From: Streptomyces mutomycini
GTDB taxonomy: Bacteria; Actinomycetota; Actinomycetes; Streptomycetales; Streptomycetaceae
Assembly (NCBI RefSeq): GCF_001700505.1
Contig: NZ_MAPV01000169.1
Location: 1-45,540, forward strand
Length of the DNA stretch: 45,540 nt
Direction: 5' to 3'
The position numbers and the translations under genes were made by a program. A model generated the notes under the pieces. That model had not been told where the DNA came from, made no database searches, and saw only the letters and a program-made list of their open reading frames with translations. Positions within the stretch are counted from its first letter, which is position 1. Every line of letters starts with the position of its first letter. Shown here in pieces: positions 1 through 9,070 of this stretch.

Positions 1-186
1 CCCAGGTCCCCTTCGCCGGGGCCCCGGCCGGGGCCTGAACCGGGCGCAGGAGGCCGCGGCGGGCGCGAGCGGAGCCGGCGGCGGCCCGCCTCCGGGGTGA
101 GGACAGGGCGGCGCCCGCGCGCCTCTGTCCCCGCGTCACATCGCCCCCGTACGGAGGCTGCGGGGGCACGCCCTACGGCCGATGCC
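1..186. other. Left-edge sequence, no complete gene
   Basis: No complete gene is visible here. A G/C-rich plus-strand frame enters from the left edge and ends at a TGA at 98-100. It could be the last 32 codons of a truncated gene converging on glpD, but it has no recognisable motif and every frame is open in such GC-rich DNA. Confidence 0.3.
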
Positions 187-222
187 GCGGGGGCGGCCTC
201 CCGACCGGGAGACCGCCCCCGC
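187..222 (-). terminator. Hairpin terminator downstream of glpD
   Basis: A perfect 10-bp outer stem (187-196 with 213-222, GCGGGGGCGG) encloses a 5-bp inner stem CTCCC/GGGAG and a 4-nt loop, with one C/A mismatch between the stems. It begins about 20 nt after the glpD stop codon and fits the end of the glycerol operon. There is no U-tract, which is usual in Streptomyces. Confidence 0.65.
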
Positions 223-240
223 TTCCGCGAGCCGCTCGCG

Positions 241-1851
241 TCAGTTGCCGTCGGCCAGCATGCGCTCGACGTCTGCCCTGATGCCGTCCGTGGCCAGCCC
301 ACGGATCGTCAGCGTCGTGCGGCGGCGCAGCACGTCGTCCGCCGTCTGTGCCCACTCCCGGTCGCGTGCGTACGCGACCTGCGCCCAGATCTCCGGGGCG
401 TCGGGGTGGATGCGCTCGGCCAGCGCCGGGTTCTCGTTCGCCAGCCGCGCGATGTCGAAGGAGAGCGAGCCGTAGTGCGTCGCGAGGTGCCGCGCCGTGT
501 CGGCGGACATCCGCGGCCCCGGCGTACCGCCGTCGACCAGCAGCCGGTGCGCGACCGCGTTCGGGTTGGCGATGCCGGGCAGCGGCACCTTCCTCGGCAG
601 CCGCGCCATCGGCTCCATGTCCTCGGCGAGCGGGCGCCCGGGCAGTTCGGCCAGCTTGTTCATCACCGTACGGCCGATGTGGCGGAACGTGGTCCACTTG
701 CCGCCCGCGACCGACAGCATGCCGCCGCGGCCCTCGGTCACGACGGTCTCGCGCTTGGCCTTCGACGTGCTCCCGGGACCGCCCGGCAGGACCCGCAGCC
801 CCGCGAAGGAGTACGTGATCAGATCGCGGGACAGCTGCTGGTCCCGGACGGAGAACGCGGCCTCGTCGAGGATCTGTGCCGTGTCCTTCTCGGTGACCGC
901 TACATCGGCCGGGTCGCCCTCGTACTCCTCGTCGGTCGTACCGAGGAGCAGCATGTCCTCCCACGGCAGGGCGAAGGTGATCCGGTACTTGTCGATGGGC
1001 GTCGCCAGTGCGGCCTTCCACGGGCGGGTGCGCTTCAGCACGAGGTGCGCGCCCTTGGACAGGCGTATGGAGGGCGCCGCGTTCGGGTCCTCCAGCTTCC
1101 GCAGGTGGTCGACCCACGGGCCGGTGGCGTTCAGCACGAGGCGGGCGTTCACGCCGAACTCCGTACCGTCCTGACGGTCCTCCAGCTCGGCGCCGGTGAC
1201 CCGGCCCCGGGTGAAGCGCAGCCCGGTGACGGCGGCGTGGTTGAGGACGACGGCGCCGGCGTCGACGGCCGCACGGACCGTCATCAGCGCCATCCGGGCG
1301 TCGTTCATCTGGTCGTCGCCGTAGACCGCGACGGCCTTCAGGTTGTCCGTGCGCAGCTCGGGCACATCGCGCTGCGCACGGGCCGGGCTGATCACATGGC
1401 CGACGCCGTCACCGAACGCGGACAGCGCGGAGTAGGCGAAGACGCCCGCTCCCAGCTTGGCGGCGCCGTGCGGCCCGCCCTTGTAGACGGGCAGGTAGAA
1501 GGTGAGCGGGTTGGCCAGGTGCGGGGCGACCTGGCGGGACACCGCGCGCCTCTCGAAGTGGTTCTCCGCGACCAGCTTCACCGCGCCGGTCTGCAGGTAG
1601 CGCAGACCGCCGTGGAGCAGCTTGGAGGAGGCGGAGGAGGTGGCGCCGGCGAAGTCACCGGCGTCCACCAGGGCCACCCGCAGTCCGGACTGCGCCGCAT
1701 GCCAGGCGGTGGAGATGCCCAGGATGCCGCCGCCGATCACCAGGAGGTCGTACGTCGCCTTGGAAAGCTGCTCCCGGGTCTCGGCGCGGCTCGGGAGGGA
1801 GCCGGAGGCCGGATGCGTCCCGAGGGCGGGGACGCTCTGCAGGGTGGTCAT
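241..1851 (-). CDS. glpD: Glycerol-3-phosphate dehydrogenase, FAD-dependent (GlpD)
   Basis: Oxidises sn-glycerol 3-phosphate to dihydroxyacetone phosphate at the membrane, passing electrons through FAD to the quinone pool. The 536-aa product has the N-terminal FAD-binding motif VIGGGILGIS at about residues 38-47, then the family segment SSASSKLLHGGLRYLQ and a C-terminal GlpD helical domain containing WAQVAYARDREWAQT. Length is normal for aerobic GlpD. The ATG at 1851 is preceded by GAGGAG at good spacing, only 12 nt after the glpK stop, so the two are cotranscribed and probably coupled. Last gene of gylR-glpF-glpK-glpD, equivalent to gylB of the S. coelicolor glycerol operon. Expected to be glycerol-inducible through GylR. 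Confidence 0.95.
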   Translation of the reverse strand: MTTLQSVPALGTHPASGSLPSRAETREQLSKATYDLLVIGGGILGISTAWHAAQSGLRVALVDAGDFAGATSSASSKLLHGGLRYLQTGAVKLVAENHFERRAVSRQVAPHLANPLTFYLPVYKGGPHGAAKLGAGVFAYSALSAFGDGVGHVISPARAQRDVPELRTDNLKAVAVYGDDQMNDARMALMTVRAAVDAGAVVLNHAAVTGLRFTRGRVTGAELEDRQDGTEFGVNARLVLNATGPWVDHLRKLEDPNAAPSIRLSKGAHLVLKRTRPWKAALATPIDKYRITFALPWEDMLLLGTTDEEYEGDPADVAVTEKDTAQILDEAAFSVRDQQLSRDLITYSFAGLRVLPGGPGSTSKAKRETVVTEGRGGMLSVAGGKWTTFRHIGRTVMNKLAELPGRPLAEDMEPMARLPRKVPLPGIANPNAVAHRLLVDGGTPGPRMSADTARHLATHYGSLSFDIARLANENPALAERIHPDAPEIWAQVAYARDREWAQTADDVLRRRTTLTIRGLATDGIRADVERMLADGN

Positions 1852-1863
1852 GTCGATTGCTCC

Positions 1864-3393
1864 TCAGCTCTCTTCGTCCTCGATCCAGCCCATGGTCCGT
1901 TCGACGGCCTTGAGCCAGCTCTTGTACTCGCGGTCACGTGTGTCCGCGTCCATGCGGGGTGTCCACTCGGCGGCACGGCGCCAGTTGGCGCGCAGTGCGT
2001 CGGTGTCCGGCCAGAAGCCGACGGCGAGGCCGGCGGCGTAGGCGGCGCCGAGGCAGGTGGTCTCGGCGACCATGGGGCGCACGACGGGCGCGTCCAGGAA
2101 GTCGGAGAGCGTCTGCATCAGCAGGTTGTTGGAGGTCATGCCGCCGTCGACCTTGAGCGCGGTCAGTTCGACGCCGGAGTCCTTGGTCATGGCGTCGCTG
2201 ATCTCGCGGGTCTGCCAGGCGGTGGCCTCGAGTACGGCCCGGGCGATGTGCGCCTTGGTGACGTAACGGGTGAGACCCGCGATGACACCGCGGGCGTCGG
2301 GGCGCCAGTACGGGGCGAACAGGCCGGAGAACGCGGGCACGAAGTACGCGCCGCCGTTGTCCTCGACGGAGGAGGCGAGCGTCTCGATCTCGGCCGCGGA
2401 CTTGATCAGGCCCATCTGGTCACGCATCCACTGGACCAGCGAACCGGTGACGGCGATGGACCCCTCGAGGGCGTACACCGGCTTCTGGTCGCCGATCTGG
2501 TAGCCGACGGTCGTCAGCAGCCCGTTGTACGAGTTCACCGGGGTGTGGCCGGTGTTCATCAGCATGAAGGTGCCGGTGCCGTACGTGGACTTGGCCTCGC
2601 CCTGGGCGAAACAGGTCTGGCCGAACAGGGCGGCCTGCTGGTCGCCGAGCGCGGAGGCCACCGGGACGCCGTCGAGGACCCCGCCCTTGGCGGTGCCGTA
2701 CACCTCGGCGGACGACCGGATCTCCGGCAGGACGGCGGGCGGGATGTCCATCGACTGGACGATCTTGTCGTCCCACTGCATCTTGTGCAGGTTCATCAGG
2801 AGGGTGCGCGAGGCGTTGGTGACGTCGGTGACGTGGACGCCGCCGTCGGTGCCGCCGGTCAGGTTCCAGATGACCCAGGAGTCCATGGTGCCGAAGAGGA
2901 TGTCGCCGCGCTCGGCGCGCTCGCGCAGGCCCTCGACGTTGTCGAGCAGCCAGCGGACCTTGGGACCGGCGAAGTACGACGCGAGGGGCAGGCCCGTCTC
3001 GCGGCGGAAGCGGTCCTGGCCCACGTTGCGGCCGAGCTCCCGGCAGAGGGCGTCCGTGCGGGTGTCCTGCCATACGAGGGCGTTGTACACCGGCTCACCG
3101 GTGTTCCTGTCCCAGAGCAGGGTGGTCTCGCGCTGGTTGGTGATGCCGATCGCCTTGACGTCGGCGGAGGTGATGCCCGCCTTGACGATCGCCCCGGCGA
3201 CGACCTCCTGGACGTTCTCCCAGATCTCTTTAGCGTCGTGCTCGACCCAGCCCGGCTTGGGGAAGATCTGCTCGTGCTCCTTCTGGTCGACCGAAACGAT
3301 CCTGCCGTCCTTGTCGAAGACGATGCAGCGGCTGGACGTGGTGCCCTGGTCGATGGCCGCGATGAACGGGCCGGTGGTGTGTGCGTCGGTCAC
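1864..3393 (-). CDS. glpK: Glycerol kinase (GlpK)
   Basis: Phosphorylates glycerol with ATP to glycerol 3-phosphate in the cytoplasm, trapping glycerol that enters through GlpF. The 509-aa product is a standard-length FGGY-family kinase: the N-terminal IDQGTTSSRCIVFD phosphate-binding segment (about residues 14-27), a central GDQQAALFGQ motif and a C-terminal KVDGGMTSNNLLMQ nucleotide-binding segment. The start is GTG at 3393, preceded by GGGAG; the glpF stop is 40 nt upstream. It corresponds to gylA of the Streptomyces gyl operon, and its product feeds GlpD encoded next. No disrupted motifs were seen. Confidence 0.96.
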   Translation of the reverse strand: MTDAHTTGPFIAAIDQGTTSSRCIVFDKDGRIVSVDQKEHEQIFPKPGWVEHDAKEIWENVQEVVAGAIVKAGITSADVKAIGITNQRETTLLWDRNTGEPVYNALVWQDTRTDALCRELGRNVGQDRFRRETGLPLASYFAGPKVRWLLDNVEGLRERAERGDILFGTMDSWVIWNLTGGTDGGVHVTDVTNASRTLLMNLHKMQWDDKIVQSMDIPPAVLPEIRSSAEVYGTAKGGVLDGVPVASALGDQQAALFGQTCFAQGEAKSTYGTGTFMLMNTGHTPVNSYNGLLTTVGYQIGDQKPVYALEGSIAVTGSLVQWMRDQMGLIKSAAEIETLASSVEDNGGAYFVPAFSGLFAPYWRPDARGVIAGLTRYVTKAHIARAVLEATAWQTREISDAMTKDSGVELTALKVDGGMTSNNLLMQTLSDFLDAPVVRPMVAETTCLGAAYAAGLAVGFWPDTDALRANWRRAAEWTPRMDADTRDREYKSWLKAVERTMGWIEDEES

Positions 3394-3433
3394 GATTGGC
3401 TCCCGGGAGTCTGTGTGGTGTGGAGGGTGCGGC

Positions 3434-4225
3434 TCAGGCGAAGGCGAGGTTGTAGAGCCCGCCGGCCAGTGCGGCCCCGATCAGCGGTCCTACCACCGGA
3501 ACCCAGGCGTAGCCCCAGTCCGACCCGCCCTTGTTCGGCAGGGGCAGCAGCGCGTGCACGATACGCGGACCGAGGTCGCGCACCGGGTTGATCGCGTAGC
3601 CGGTCGGGCCGCCGAGCGACAGACCGATGCCGACTACCACCAGAGCGGTGATCAGGACACCGAGCGTGCCGAGGCCGTTGCCCTCGTCGTTGAGGCCCTG
3701 CGTGAGGATCGCCAGGACCAGTACGAAGGTGGCGATGACCTCCGTGGCGACGTTCTGCACCGCGTTCCGGATCTCCGGGCCCGTGGAGAAGATGCCGAGT
3801 ACCGGACCGGCCTTGGGCGCCGACGTCTGGTCGACCATGCCCTCCTCGGCCGGCTGGTTCTTCACGATCTCGGGATCGGTGAGGTGCGCGTGGAACTGTC
3901 CGTAGTAGACGGCCCAGACGAGCACGGCGCCGATCATCGCGCCGAACAGTTCGGAGGCGAGGTAGAGGGGCACATCGCTCCACGCGGTGCTCCCCTGGAT
4001 CGCGAGACCGATCGTGACGGCCGGATTGAGGTGCGCGCCGGACACACCGGCGGCGATGTAGGCACCGGTCAGCACGGCGAAGCCCCACCCGAAGGTGATG
4101 GCCAGCCAGCCGGCGTTGTGCGCCTTGGAGCGCTTGAGAGTGACGGCGGCACAGACACCGCCGCCGAGCAGGATGAGTATGGCGGTACCGATGGTCTCGC
4201 CGATGAAGATGTCGGAGCTGGACAC
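3434..4225 (-). CDS. glpF: Glycerol uptake facilitator, aquaglyceroporin (GlpF)
   Basis: MIP-family channel for facilitated diffusion of glycerol across the cytoplasmic membrane; first structural gene of the glycerol operon (gylC equivalent). The 263-aa product has six hydrophobic segments and two half-helix motifs. The first is canonical (HLNPAV, NPA at residues 67-69). The second reads NPVRD, with Val replacing Ala, still followed by the Asp typical of glycerol channels. The frame remains open upstream to 4357, but the GTG at 4225 is preferred because AAAGGAG lies just upstream and the longer version would prefix 44 non-hydrophobic residues. A loop at about residues 115-150 (EIVKNQPAEEG...) is longer than in E. 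coli GlpF. Confidence 0.94.
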   Translation of the reverse strand: MSSSDIFIGETIGTAILILLGGGVCAAVTLKRSKAHNAGWLAITFGWGFAVLTGAYIAAGVSGAHLNPAVTIGLAIQGSTAWSDVPLYLASELFGAMIGAVLVWAVYYGQFHAHLTDPEIVKNQPAEEGMVDQTSAPKAGPVLGIFSTGPEIRNAVQNVATEVIATFVLVLAILTQGLNDEGNGLGTLGVLITALVVVGIGLSLGGPTGYAINPVRDLGPRIVHALLPLPNKGGSDWGYAWVPVVGPLIGAALAGGLYNLAFA

Positions 4226-4357
4226 CAGCGACTCCTTTGTCCTTCGTCCAGGGGAAGGCGAAACACCGGGTCCCTCCGGTGGATCGCGCCCAAGGTGGGT
4301 ACCCGTCGAGCACGGATACGTCACCTGCAGGGCTTGACCGGCCCTCGGCACTGTCAC

Positions 4358-4439
4358 ACCCTAACGCGTATTGCCGTTAGGTGTTCGGCAATGCCGACCG
4401 GTGAACGGCAATGTTTCTCCCCGATGGTGAGTGCGTCAA
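4358..4439 (-). promoter_or_regulatory. Promoter region of glpF-glpK-glpD
   Basis: Two candidate minus-strand promoters are visible. One is TTGACG (4439-4434) - 18 nt - AACATT (4415-4410). The other is a -10 box TAGGGT (4363-4358), giving a leader of about 125 nt. The first would start transcription inside the nested palindrome described separately. Dual glycerol-inducible promoters before the structural genes are described for the S. coelicolor gyl operon; assigning them to these sequences is inference. Confidence 0.5.
4370..4412. promoter_or_regulatory. Nested palindromic operator, probable GylR site
   Basis: A 13-bp perfect palindrome TCGGCA-A-TGCCGA (4385-4397) sits exactly at the centre of a wider inverted repeat, ATTGCCGTT (4370-4378) and AACGGCAAT (4404-4412). 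Both share the centre at 4391. A related imperfect palindrome lies at the gylR start site. It is probably the operator for the IclR-family repressor GylR. Confidence 0.65.
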
Positions 4440-4486
4440 GAGGTGTGTGACGCGCGACTCGATCGTTATCGACGTCGCGGGGGTGC

Positions 4487-5251
4487 TCAGAAGCGTCCGG
4501 CGCCCAGATCCCGGGAGACGGCACGGGCGCAGTCCCGCACCGCCGCGACGAGCTCGGGCCGCAGCTCGCCGCCCGCGCAGACGCGCTCCACGGCGCCGGT
4601 CACGGCCACGGCTCCCACCGGCATCCTGCGCCGGTCGTGGATGGGGGCGGCCGCCGCCGCCACGCCCTCCCAGGTCTCCTCGACGTCGGAGGCCCAGCCC
4701 TGCGCCCGGATCAGGTCGAGCAGCGACTCGAACTCCTCGTCGCCCGTGACGGTGCGCGGCGTGAAGGGCCGCCGCTCCACCTCGGTGGCCTCGCTGTGCG
4801 CGACCGGGTCGTAGGCGGCGAGCACCTTGCCCAGGGCCGTGGAGTGCAGCGGCTGCATGGCGCCGACCTCCAGCACCTGGCGGCTGTCGTCGGGCCGGAA
4901 GACGTGGTGGACGATCAGGACCCCGTGCTGGTGCAGCACGCCCAGGTGGACGCTCTCCCCGCTGGAGCGGGCCAGGTCGTCGGTCCACACCAGCGCGCGG
5001 GCGCGCAGCTCGTGCACGTCGAGATAGCTGTTGCCCAGGCGCAGCAGTTCGGCGCCGAGCTGGTAGCGGCCGGACGCGGTGTCCTGCTCGACGAAGCCCT
5101 CGTGCTGGAGGGTGCGCAGGATTCCGTGCGCGGTACCTTTGGCCAGACCCAGTGACGACGAGATGTCGGACAAACCGAGCCGGCGCTCCCCGCCCGCCAG
5201 CAGGCGCAGCATCGCCGCTGCCCGCTCGAGCGACTGGATGTTCTTCGCCAT
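4487..5251 (-). CDS. gylR: Glycerol operon regulator, IclR family (GylR)
   Basis: Transcriptional repressor of the glycerol operon and of itself in Streptomyces, responding to glycerol or glycerol 3-phosphate. The 254-aa product matches the known GylR length. It has an N-terminal winged helix-turn-helix (about residues 5-65, including LSDISSSLGLAKGTAHGILRTLQ) and a C-terminal IclR effector domain (about 80-250). The frame is open up to 5500, but the ATG at 5251 is chosen because GGAGGAG lies 8-9 nt upstream and the protein then begins MAKNIQSLERA. It lies upstream of, and in the same direction as, glpF with a 261-bp gap holding a second promoter and operator. Diverges from metH. Confidence 0.95.
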   Translation of the reverse strand: MAKNIQSLERAAAMLRLLAGGERRLGLSDISSSLGLAKGTAHGILRTLQHEGFVEQDTASGRYQLGAELLRLGNSYLDVHELRARALVWTDDLARSSGESVHLGVLHQHGVLIVHHVFRPDDSRQVLEVGAMQPLHSTALGKVLAAYDPVAHSEATEVERRPFTPRTVTGDEEFESLLDLIRAQGWASDVEETWEGVAAAAAPIHDRRRMPVGAVAVTGAVERVCAGGELRPELVAAVRDCARAVSRDLGAGRF

Positions 5252-5274
5252 CGCGCCGTACTCCTCCACCTCGG

Positions 5275-5317
5275 TTCGACAATGCTGAACACTATCGGTC
5301 CATGCCGACCTCTGTCC
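5275..5317 (-). promoter_or_regulatory. gylR promoter with overlapping operator
   Basis: Minus-strand promoter GGACAG (5317-5312) - 17 nt - TAGTGT (5294-5289). Directly downstream, at the expected start site, is the imperfect palindrome TTCGACAATGCTGAA (5275-5289), similar to the glpF-side operator. ATGCCGACC (5302-5310) is also shared exactly with the glpF-side site (4391-4399). The arrangement fits autorepression by GylR. Confidence 0.6.
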
Positions 5318-5430
5318 GGTGGCGCGAAAATTATGCGTCACCCATTCCGCCACCCATCGGGAGGCCCGTTCCCCGCACAGCATGCAGTCCGCCCCGTGGG
5401 ACGCGATGACCGGCCCGGGCGCCTCCCGGC

Positions 5431-5436
5431 TACGCT
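5431..5436 (+). promoter_or_regulatory. -10 box of metH
   Basis: TACGCT lies 6 nt before an in-frame GTG at 5443 and 66 nt before the preferred ATG at 5503. The leader is too short for a cobalamin riboswitch, and I saw neither a B12 box nor an SAH-riboswitch core. Confidence 0.5.
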
Positions 5437-5502
5437 GGCCGCGTGCCCTCCTCCGCAGAAGGGCGCAAAGCCGACAGCCGTCGCATCCCAGGGAGAACAT
5501 CC

Positions 5503-8500
5503 ATGGCCTCGTTGCCGACCCCCTCAGCTGACAGCCGGACCCGAGTCGCAGCGCTCCGTGAGGCGCTCGCTGCCCGGGTCGTGGTGGCCGACGGTGCCAT
5601 GGGCACCATGCTCCAGGCCCAGGACCCCACCCTCGAGGACTTCGAGAACCTCGAGGGCTGCAACGAGATCCTCAACGTGACCCGGCCCGACATCGTCCGT
5701 TCGGTGCACGAGGAGTACTTCGCGGTCGGCGTGGACTGCGTCGAGACCAACACCTTCGGCGCGAACCTCGCGGCCCTGGGTGAGTACGACATCCCGGAGC
5801 GGGTGTTCGAGCTCTCCGAGTCCGGGGCGCGCATCGCCCGCGAGGTGGCCGACGAGTTCACCGCGTCCACCGGGCAGCAGCGCTGGGTGCTGGGCTCGAT
5901 GGGCCCCGGCACCAAGCTGCCGACCCTGGGCCACGCCCCGTACGGCAAGCTCCGCGACGCCTACCAGCAGAACGCCGAAGGCATGATCGCCGGCGGCGCC
6001 GACGCCCTCCTGGTGGAGACCACCCAGGACCTGCTGCAGACCAAGGCGTCCGTCATCGGCGCCCGGCGCGCCCTCGAAGCCACCGGCGCCGACCTGCCCG
6101 TCATCTGCTCCGTCACCGTCGAGACGACCGGCACGATGCTGCTCGGCTCCGAGATCGGCGCCGCGCTGACCGCGCTGGAGCCGCTCGGCATCGACATGAT
6201 CGGCCTGAACTGCGCCACCGGCCCCGCCGAGATGAGCGAGCACCTGCGCTACCTCGCCCGGCACTCCCGCGTCCCGCTCTCCTGCATGCCGAACGCCGGC
6301 CTGCCCGTGCTCGGCAAGAACGGCGCGCACTACCCGCTGTCCCCGGCCGAGCTGGCGGACGCCCAGGAGACGTTCGTACGCGAATACGGCCTCTCCCTGA
6401 CCGGCGGCTGCTGCGGAACGACCCCCGAGCACCTGCGCCAGGTCGTCGAGCGGGTCCGCGGCATGGTCCCCACCGTCCGCGAGCCGCGCCCCGAGCCGGG
6501 CGCCGCCTCGCTCTACCAGACCGTCCCGTTCCGCCAGGACACCGCGTACATGGCCATCGGTGAGCGTACGAACGCCAACGGGTCGAAGAAGTTCCGTGAG
6601 GCCATGCTGGAGGCACGCTGGGACGACTGCGTGGAGATGGCCCGCGACCAGATCCGCGAGGGCGCGCACATGCTCGACCTCTGCGTCGACTACGTGGGCC
6701 GCGACGGTGTCGCCGACATGGAGGAGCTGGCCGGCCGCTTCGCGACCGCCTCGACCCTGCCCGTCGTCCTGGACTCCACCGAAGTCCCCGTGCTGCGGGC
6801 AGGTCTGGAGAAGCTCGGCGGACGAGCCGTCCTCAACTCCGTCAACTACGAGGACGGCGACGGCCCCGAGTCCCGCTTCGCCAAGGTCAGCGCCCTGGCG
6901 TCCGAGCACGGCGCCGCGCTCATCGCGCTGACGATCGACGAGGAGGGCCAGGCCCGCACCGTCGAGCACAAGGTCGCCATCGCCGAGCGCCTCATCGAGG
7001 ACCTCACCGGCAACTGGGGCATCCACGAGGCGGACATCCTCATCGACTGCCTGACCTTCACCATCTGTACGGGCCAGGAGGAGTCCCGCAAGGACGGCAT
7101 CGCCACGATCGAGGCGATCCGCGAGCTGAAGAAGCGGCACCCCGACGTACAGACCACGCTCGGCCTGTCCAACATCTCCTTCGGCCTGAACCCGGCCGCC
7201 CGCGTCGTCCTGAACTCCGTCTTCCTCGACGAGTGCGTCAAGGCCGGTCTCGACTCCGCGATCGTGCACGCCTCCAAGATCCTTCCGATCGCACGGCTGG
7301 AGGAGGAGCAGGTCAAGGTCGCCCTCGACCTCGTGTATGACCGGCGAGCCGAGGGCTACGACCCGCTGCAGCGGCTCATGGAGCTCTTCGAGGGCGTCAA
7401 CATGAAGTCGATGAAGGCGGGCAAGGCGGAGGAGCTCCTCGCCCTGCCGCTGGACGAGCGCCTGCAGCGCCGCATCATCGACGGCGAGAAGAACGGCCTG
7501 GAGGCCGACCTCGACGAGGCTCTGCGGTCCCGGCCCGCCCTCGAAATCGTCAACGACACCCTGCTCGCGGGCATGAAGGTCGTCGGCGAGCTCTTCGGCT
7601 CCGGCCAGATGCAGCTGCCGTTCGTGCTCCAGTCCGCCGAGGTCATGAAGACCGCGGTGGCGCACCTCGAACCGCACATGGAGAAGTCGGACGCCGAAGG
7701 CAAGGGCACCATCGTGCTCGCCACCGTCCGGGGCGACGTCCACGACATCGGCAAGAACCTCGTCGACATCATCCTGTCGAACAACGGCTACAACGTGGTC
7801 AACCTGGGCATCAAGCAGCCCGTCTCCGCGATCCTGGAGGCCGCCGAGGAGCACCGGGCGGATGTCATCGGCATGTCCGGCCTCCTGGTGAAGTCGACAG
7901 TGATCATGAAGGAGAACCTGGAGGAGCTGAACCAGCGCAAGCTGTCGGCCGACTACCCGGTGATCCTCGGCGGTGCCGCTCTCACCCGTGCCTACGTGGA
8001 GCAGGACCTGCACGAGATCTACGAGGGCGAGGTCCGCTACGCCCGCGACGCGTTCGAGGGGCTGCGGCTCATGGACGCCCTCATCGCGGTCAAGCGGGGC
8101 GTCCCGGGTGCCGTGCTGCCCGAGCTGAAGCAGCGCAGGGTGCCCAAGCGGGACGTCGCGGTACCGGAGGCCGAGGAGACGGAGGAGGGCGTGCGCTCCG
8201 ACGTGTCCGTCACCAACCCGGTCCCCGAGCCGCCGTTCTGGGGCACCCGTGTGGTCAAGGGCATCCAGCTCAAGGAGTACGCCTCCTGGCTGGACGAGGG
8301 CGCCCTGTTCAAGGGCCAATGGGGCCTCAAGCAGGCCCGTGCGGGCGACGGGCCGACGTACGAGGAGCTCGTGGAGACCGAGGGCCGTCCGCACCTGCGC
8401 GGCTGGCTCGACAAGCTCCACACCGAGAACCTGCTGGAGGCCGCCGTCGTCTACGGCTACTTCCCCTGCGTCTCCAAGGGCGACGACCTGATCCTCCTGC

Positions 8501-9015
8501 ACGAGGACGGCTCGGAGCGCACCCGTTTCACCTTCCCGCGCCAGCGCCGCGGCCGCCGCCTCTGCCTCGCGGACTTCTTCCGCCCCGAGGAGTCGGGGGA
8601 GACGGACGTGATCGGACTCCAGGTCGTCACCGTCGGCTCGAAGATCGGCGGAGCCACCGCCGAGCTCTTCGAGTCGAACTCCTACCGCGACTACCTGGAG
8701 CTGCACGGTCTGTCCGTGCAGCTGGCCGAGGCGCTCGCGGAGTACTGGCACGCGCGGGTCCGCAGCGAGCTCGGTTTCTCGGGGGAGGACCCCTCCGAGG
8801 TCGAGGACATGTTCGCGCTGAAGTACCGCGGGGCGCGCTTCTCGCTGGGTTACGGGGCCTGCCCGGACCTGGAGGACCGGGCGAAGATCGCCGAGCTCCT
8901 GCAGCCCGAGCGGATCGGCGTGAAGCTCTCCGAGGAGTTCCAGCTGCACCCCGAGCAGTCCACGGACGCCATCGTCATCCACCACCCGGAGGCGAAGTAC
9001 TTCAACGCACGGTAG
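5503..9015 (+). CDS. metH: Cobalamin-dependent methionine synthase (MetH)
   Basis: Transfers a methyl group from 5-methyltetrahydrofolate via methylcobalamin to homocysteine, giving methionine. The 1170-aa product has all four modules: a homocysteine-binding barrel (about 15-325, zinc cysteines in GLNCATG and GGCCGTTPEH), a pterin-binding domain (about 345-610, starting near AIGERTNANGSKKF), cobalamin cap and binding domains (about 635-880, with DVHDIGKN supplying the cobalt-ligating His), and a C-terminal AdoMet reactivation domain (about 910-1165). The ATG at 5503 has GGGAG upstream. An in-frame GTG at 5443, 6 nt after a -10 box, could instead start a leaderless form with 20 extra residues. 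Diverges from gylR. Confidence 0.97.
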   Translation: MASLPTPSADSRTRVAALREALAARVVVADGAMGTMLQAQDPTLEDFENLEGCNEILNVTRPDIVRSVHEEYFAVGVDCVETNTFGANLAALGEYDIPERVFELSESGARIAREVADEFTASTGQQRWVLGSMGPGTKLPTLGHAPYGKLRDAYQQNAEGMIAGGADALLVETTQDLLQTKASVIGARRALEATGADLPVICSVTVETTGTMLLGSEIGAALTALEPLGIDMIGLNCATGPAEMSEHLRYLARHSRVPLSCMPNAGLPVLGKNGAHYPLSPAELADAQETFVREYGLSLTGGCCGTTPEHLRQVVERVRGMVPTVREPRPEPGAASLYQTVPFRQDTAYMAIGERTNANGSKKFREAMLEARWDDCVEMARDQIREGAHMLDLCVDYVGRDGVADMEELAGRFATASTLPVVLDSTEVPVLRAGLEKLGGRAVLNSVNYEDGDGPESRFAKVSALASEHGAALIALTIDEEGQARTVEHKVAIAERLIEDLTGNWGIHEADILIDCLTFTICTGQEESRKDGIATIEAIRELKKRHPDVQTTLGLSNISFGLNPAARVVLNSVFLDECVKAGLDSAIVHASKILPIARLEEEQVKVALDLVYDRRAEGYDPLQRLMELFEGVNMKSMKAGKAEELLALPLDERLQRRIIDGEKNGLEADLDEALRSRPALEIVNDTLLAGMKVVGELFGSGQMQLPFVLQSAEVMKTAVAHLEPHMEKSDAEGKGTIVLATVRGDVHDIGKNLVDIILSNNGYNVVNLGIKQPVSAILEAAEEHRADVIGMSGLLVKSTVIMKENLEELNQRKLSADYPVILGGAALTRAYVEQDLHEIYEGEVRYARDAFEGLRLMDALIAVKRGVPGAVLPELKQRRVPKRDVAVPEAEETEEGVRSDVSVTNPVPEPPFWGTRVVKGIQLKEYASWLDEGALFKGQWGLKQARAGDGPTYEELVETEGRPHLRGWLDKLHTENLLEAAVVYGYFPCVSKGDDLILLHEDGSERTRFTFPRQRRGRRLCLADFFRPEESGETDVIGLQVVTVGSKIGGATAELFESNSYRDYLELHGLSVQLAEALAEYWHARVRSELGFSGEDPSEVEDMFALKYRGARFSLGYGACPDLEDRAKIAELLQPERIGVKLSEEFQLHPEQSTDAIVIHHPEAKYFNAR

Positions 9016-9070
9016 GACACTGTTCGACGCGCGGTAAGGCGCCAGTACGCGCGCCGCACCGCCACGAGTC

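Noticed and set aside
97..3591. Long plus-strand open frame of 1164 codons opposite glpD/glpK/glpF
   Set aside because: It is antisense to three clearly recognised genes, has no domain signature and is explained by high GC lowering stop-codon frequency.
3390..4313. 307-codon Arg/His-rich frame overlapping glpF on the same strand
   Set aside because: Out of frame with the aquaporin, which has membrane segments, an NPA motif and a ribosome binding site.
5252..5502. Cobalamin or SAH riboswitch upstream of metH
   Set aside because: Expected on biochemical grounds, but the predicted leader is about 60 nt, and no B12 box or SAH core was seen.
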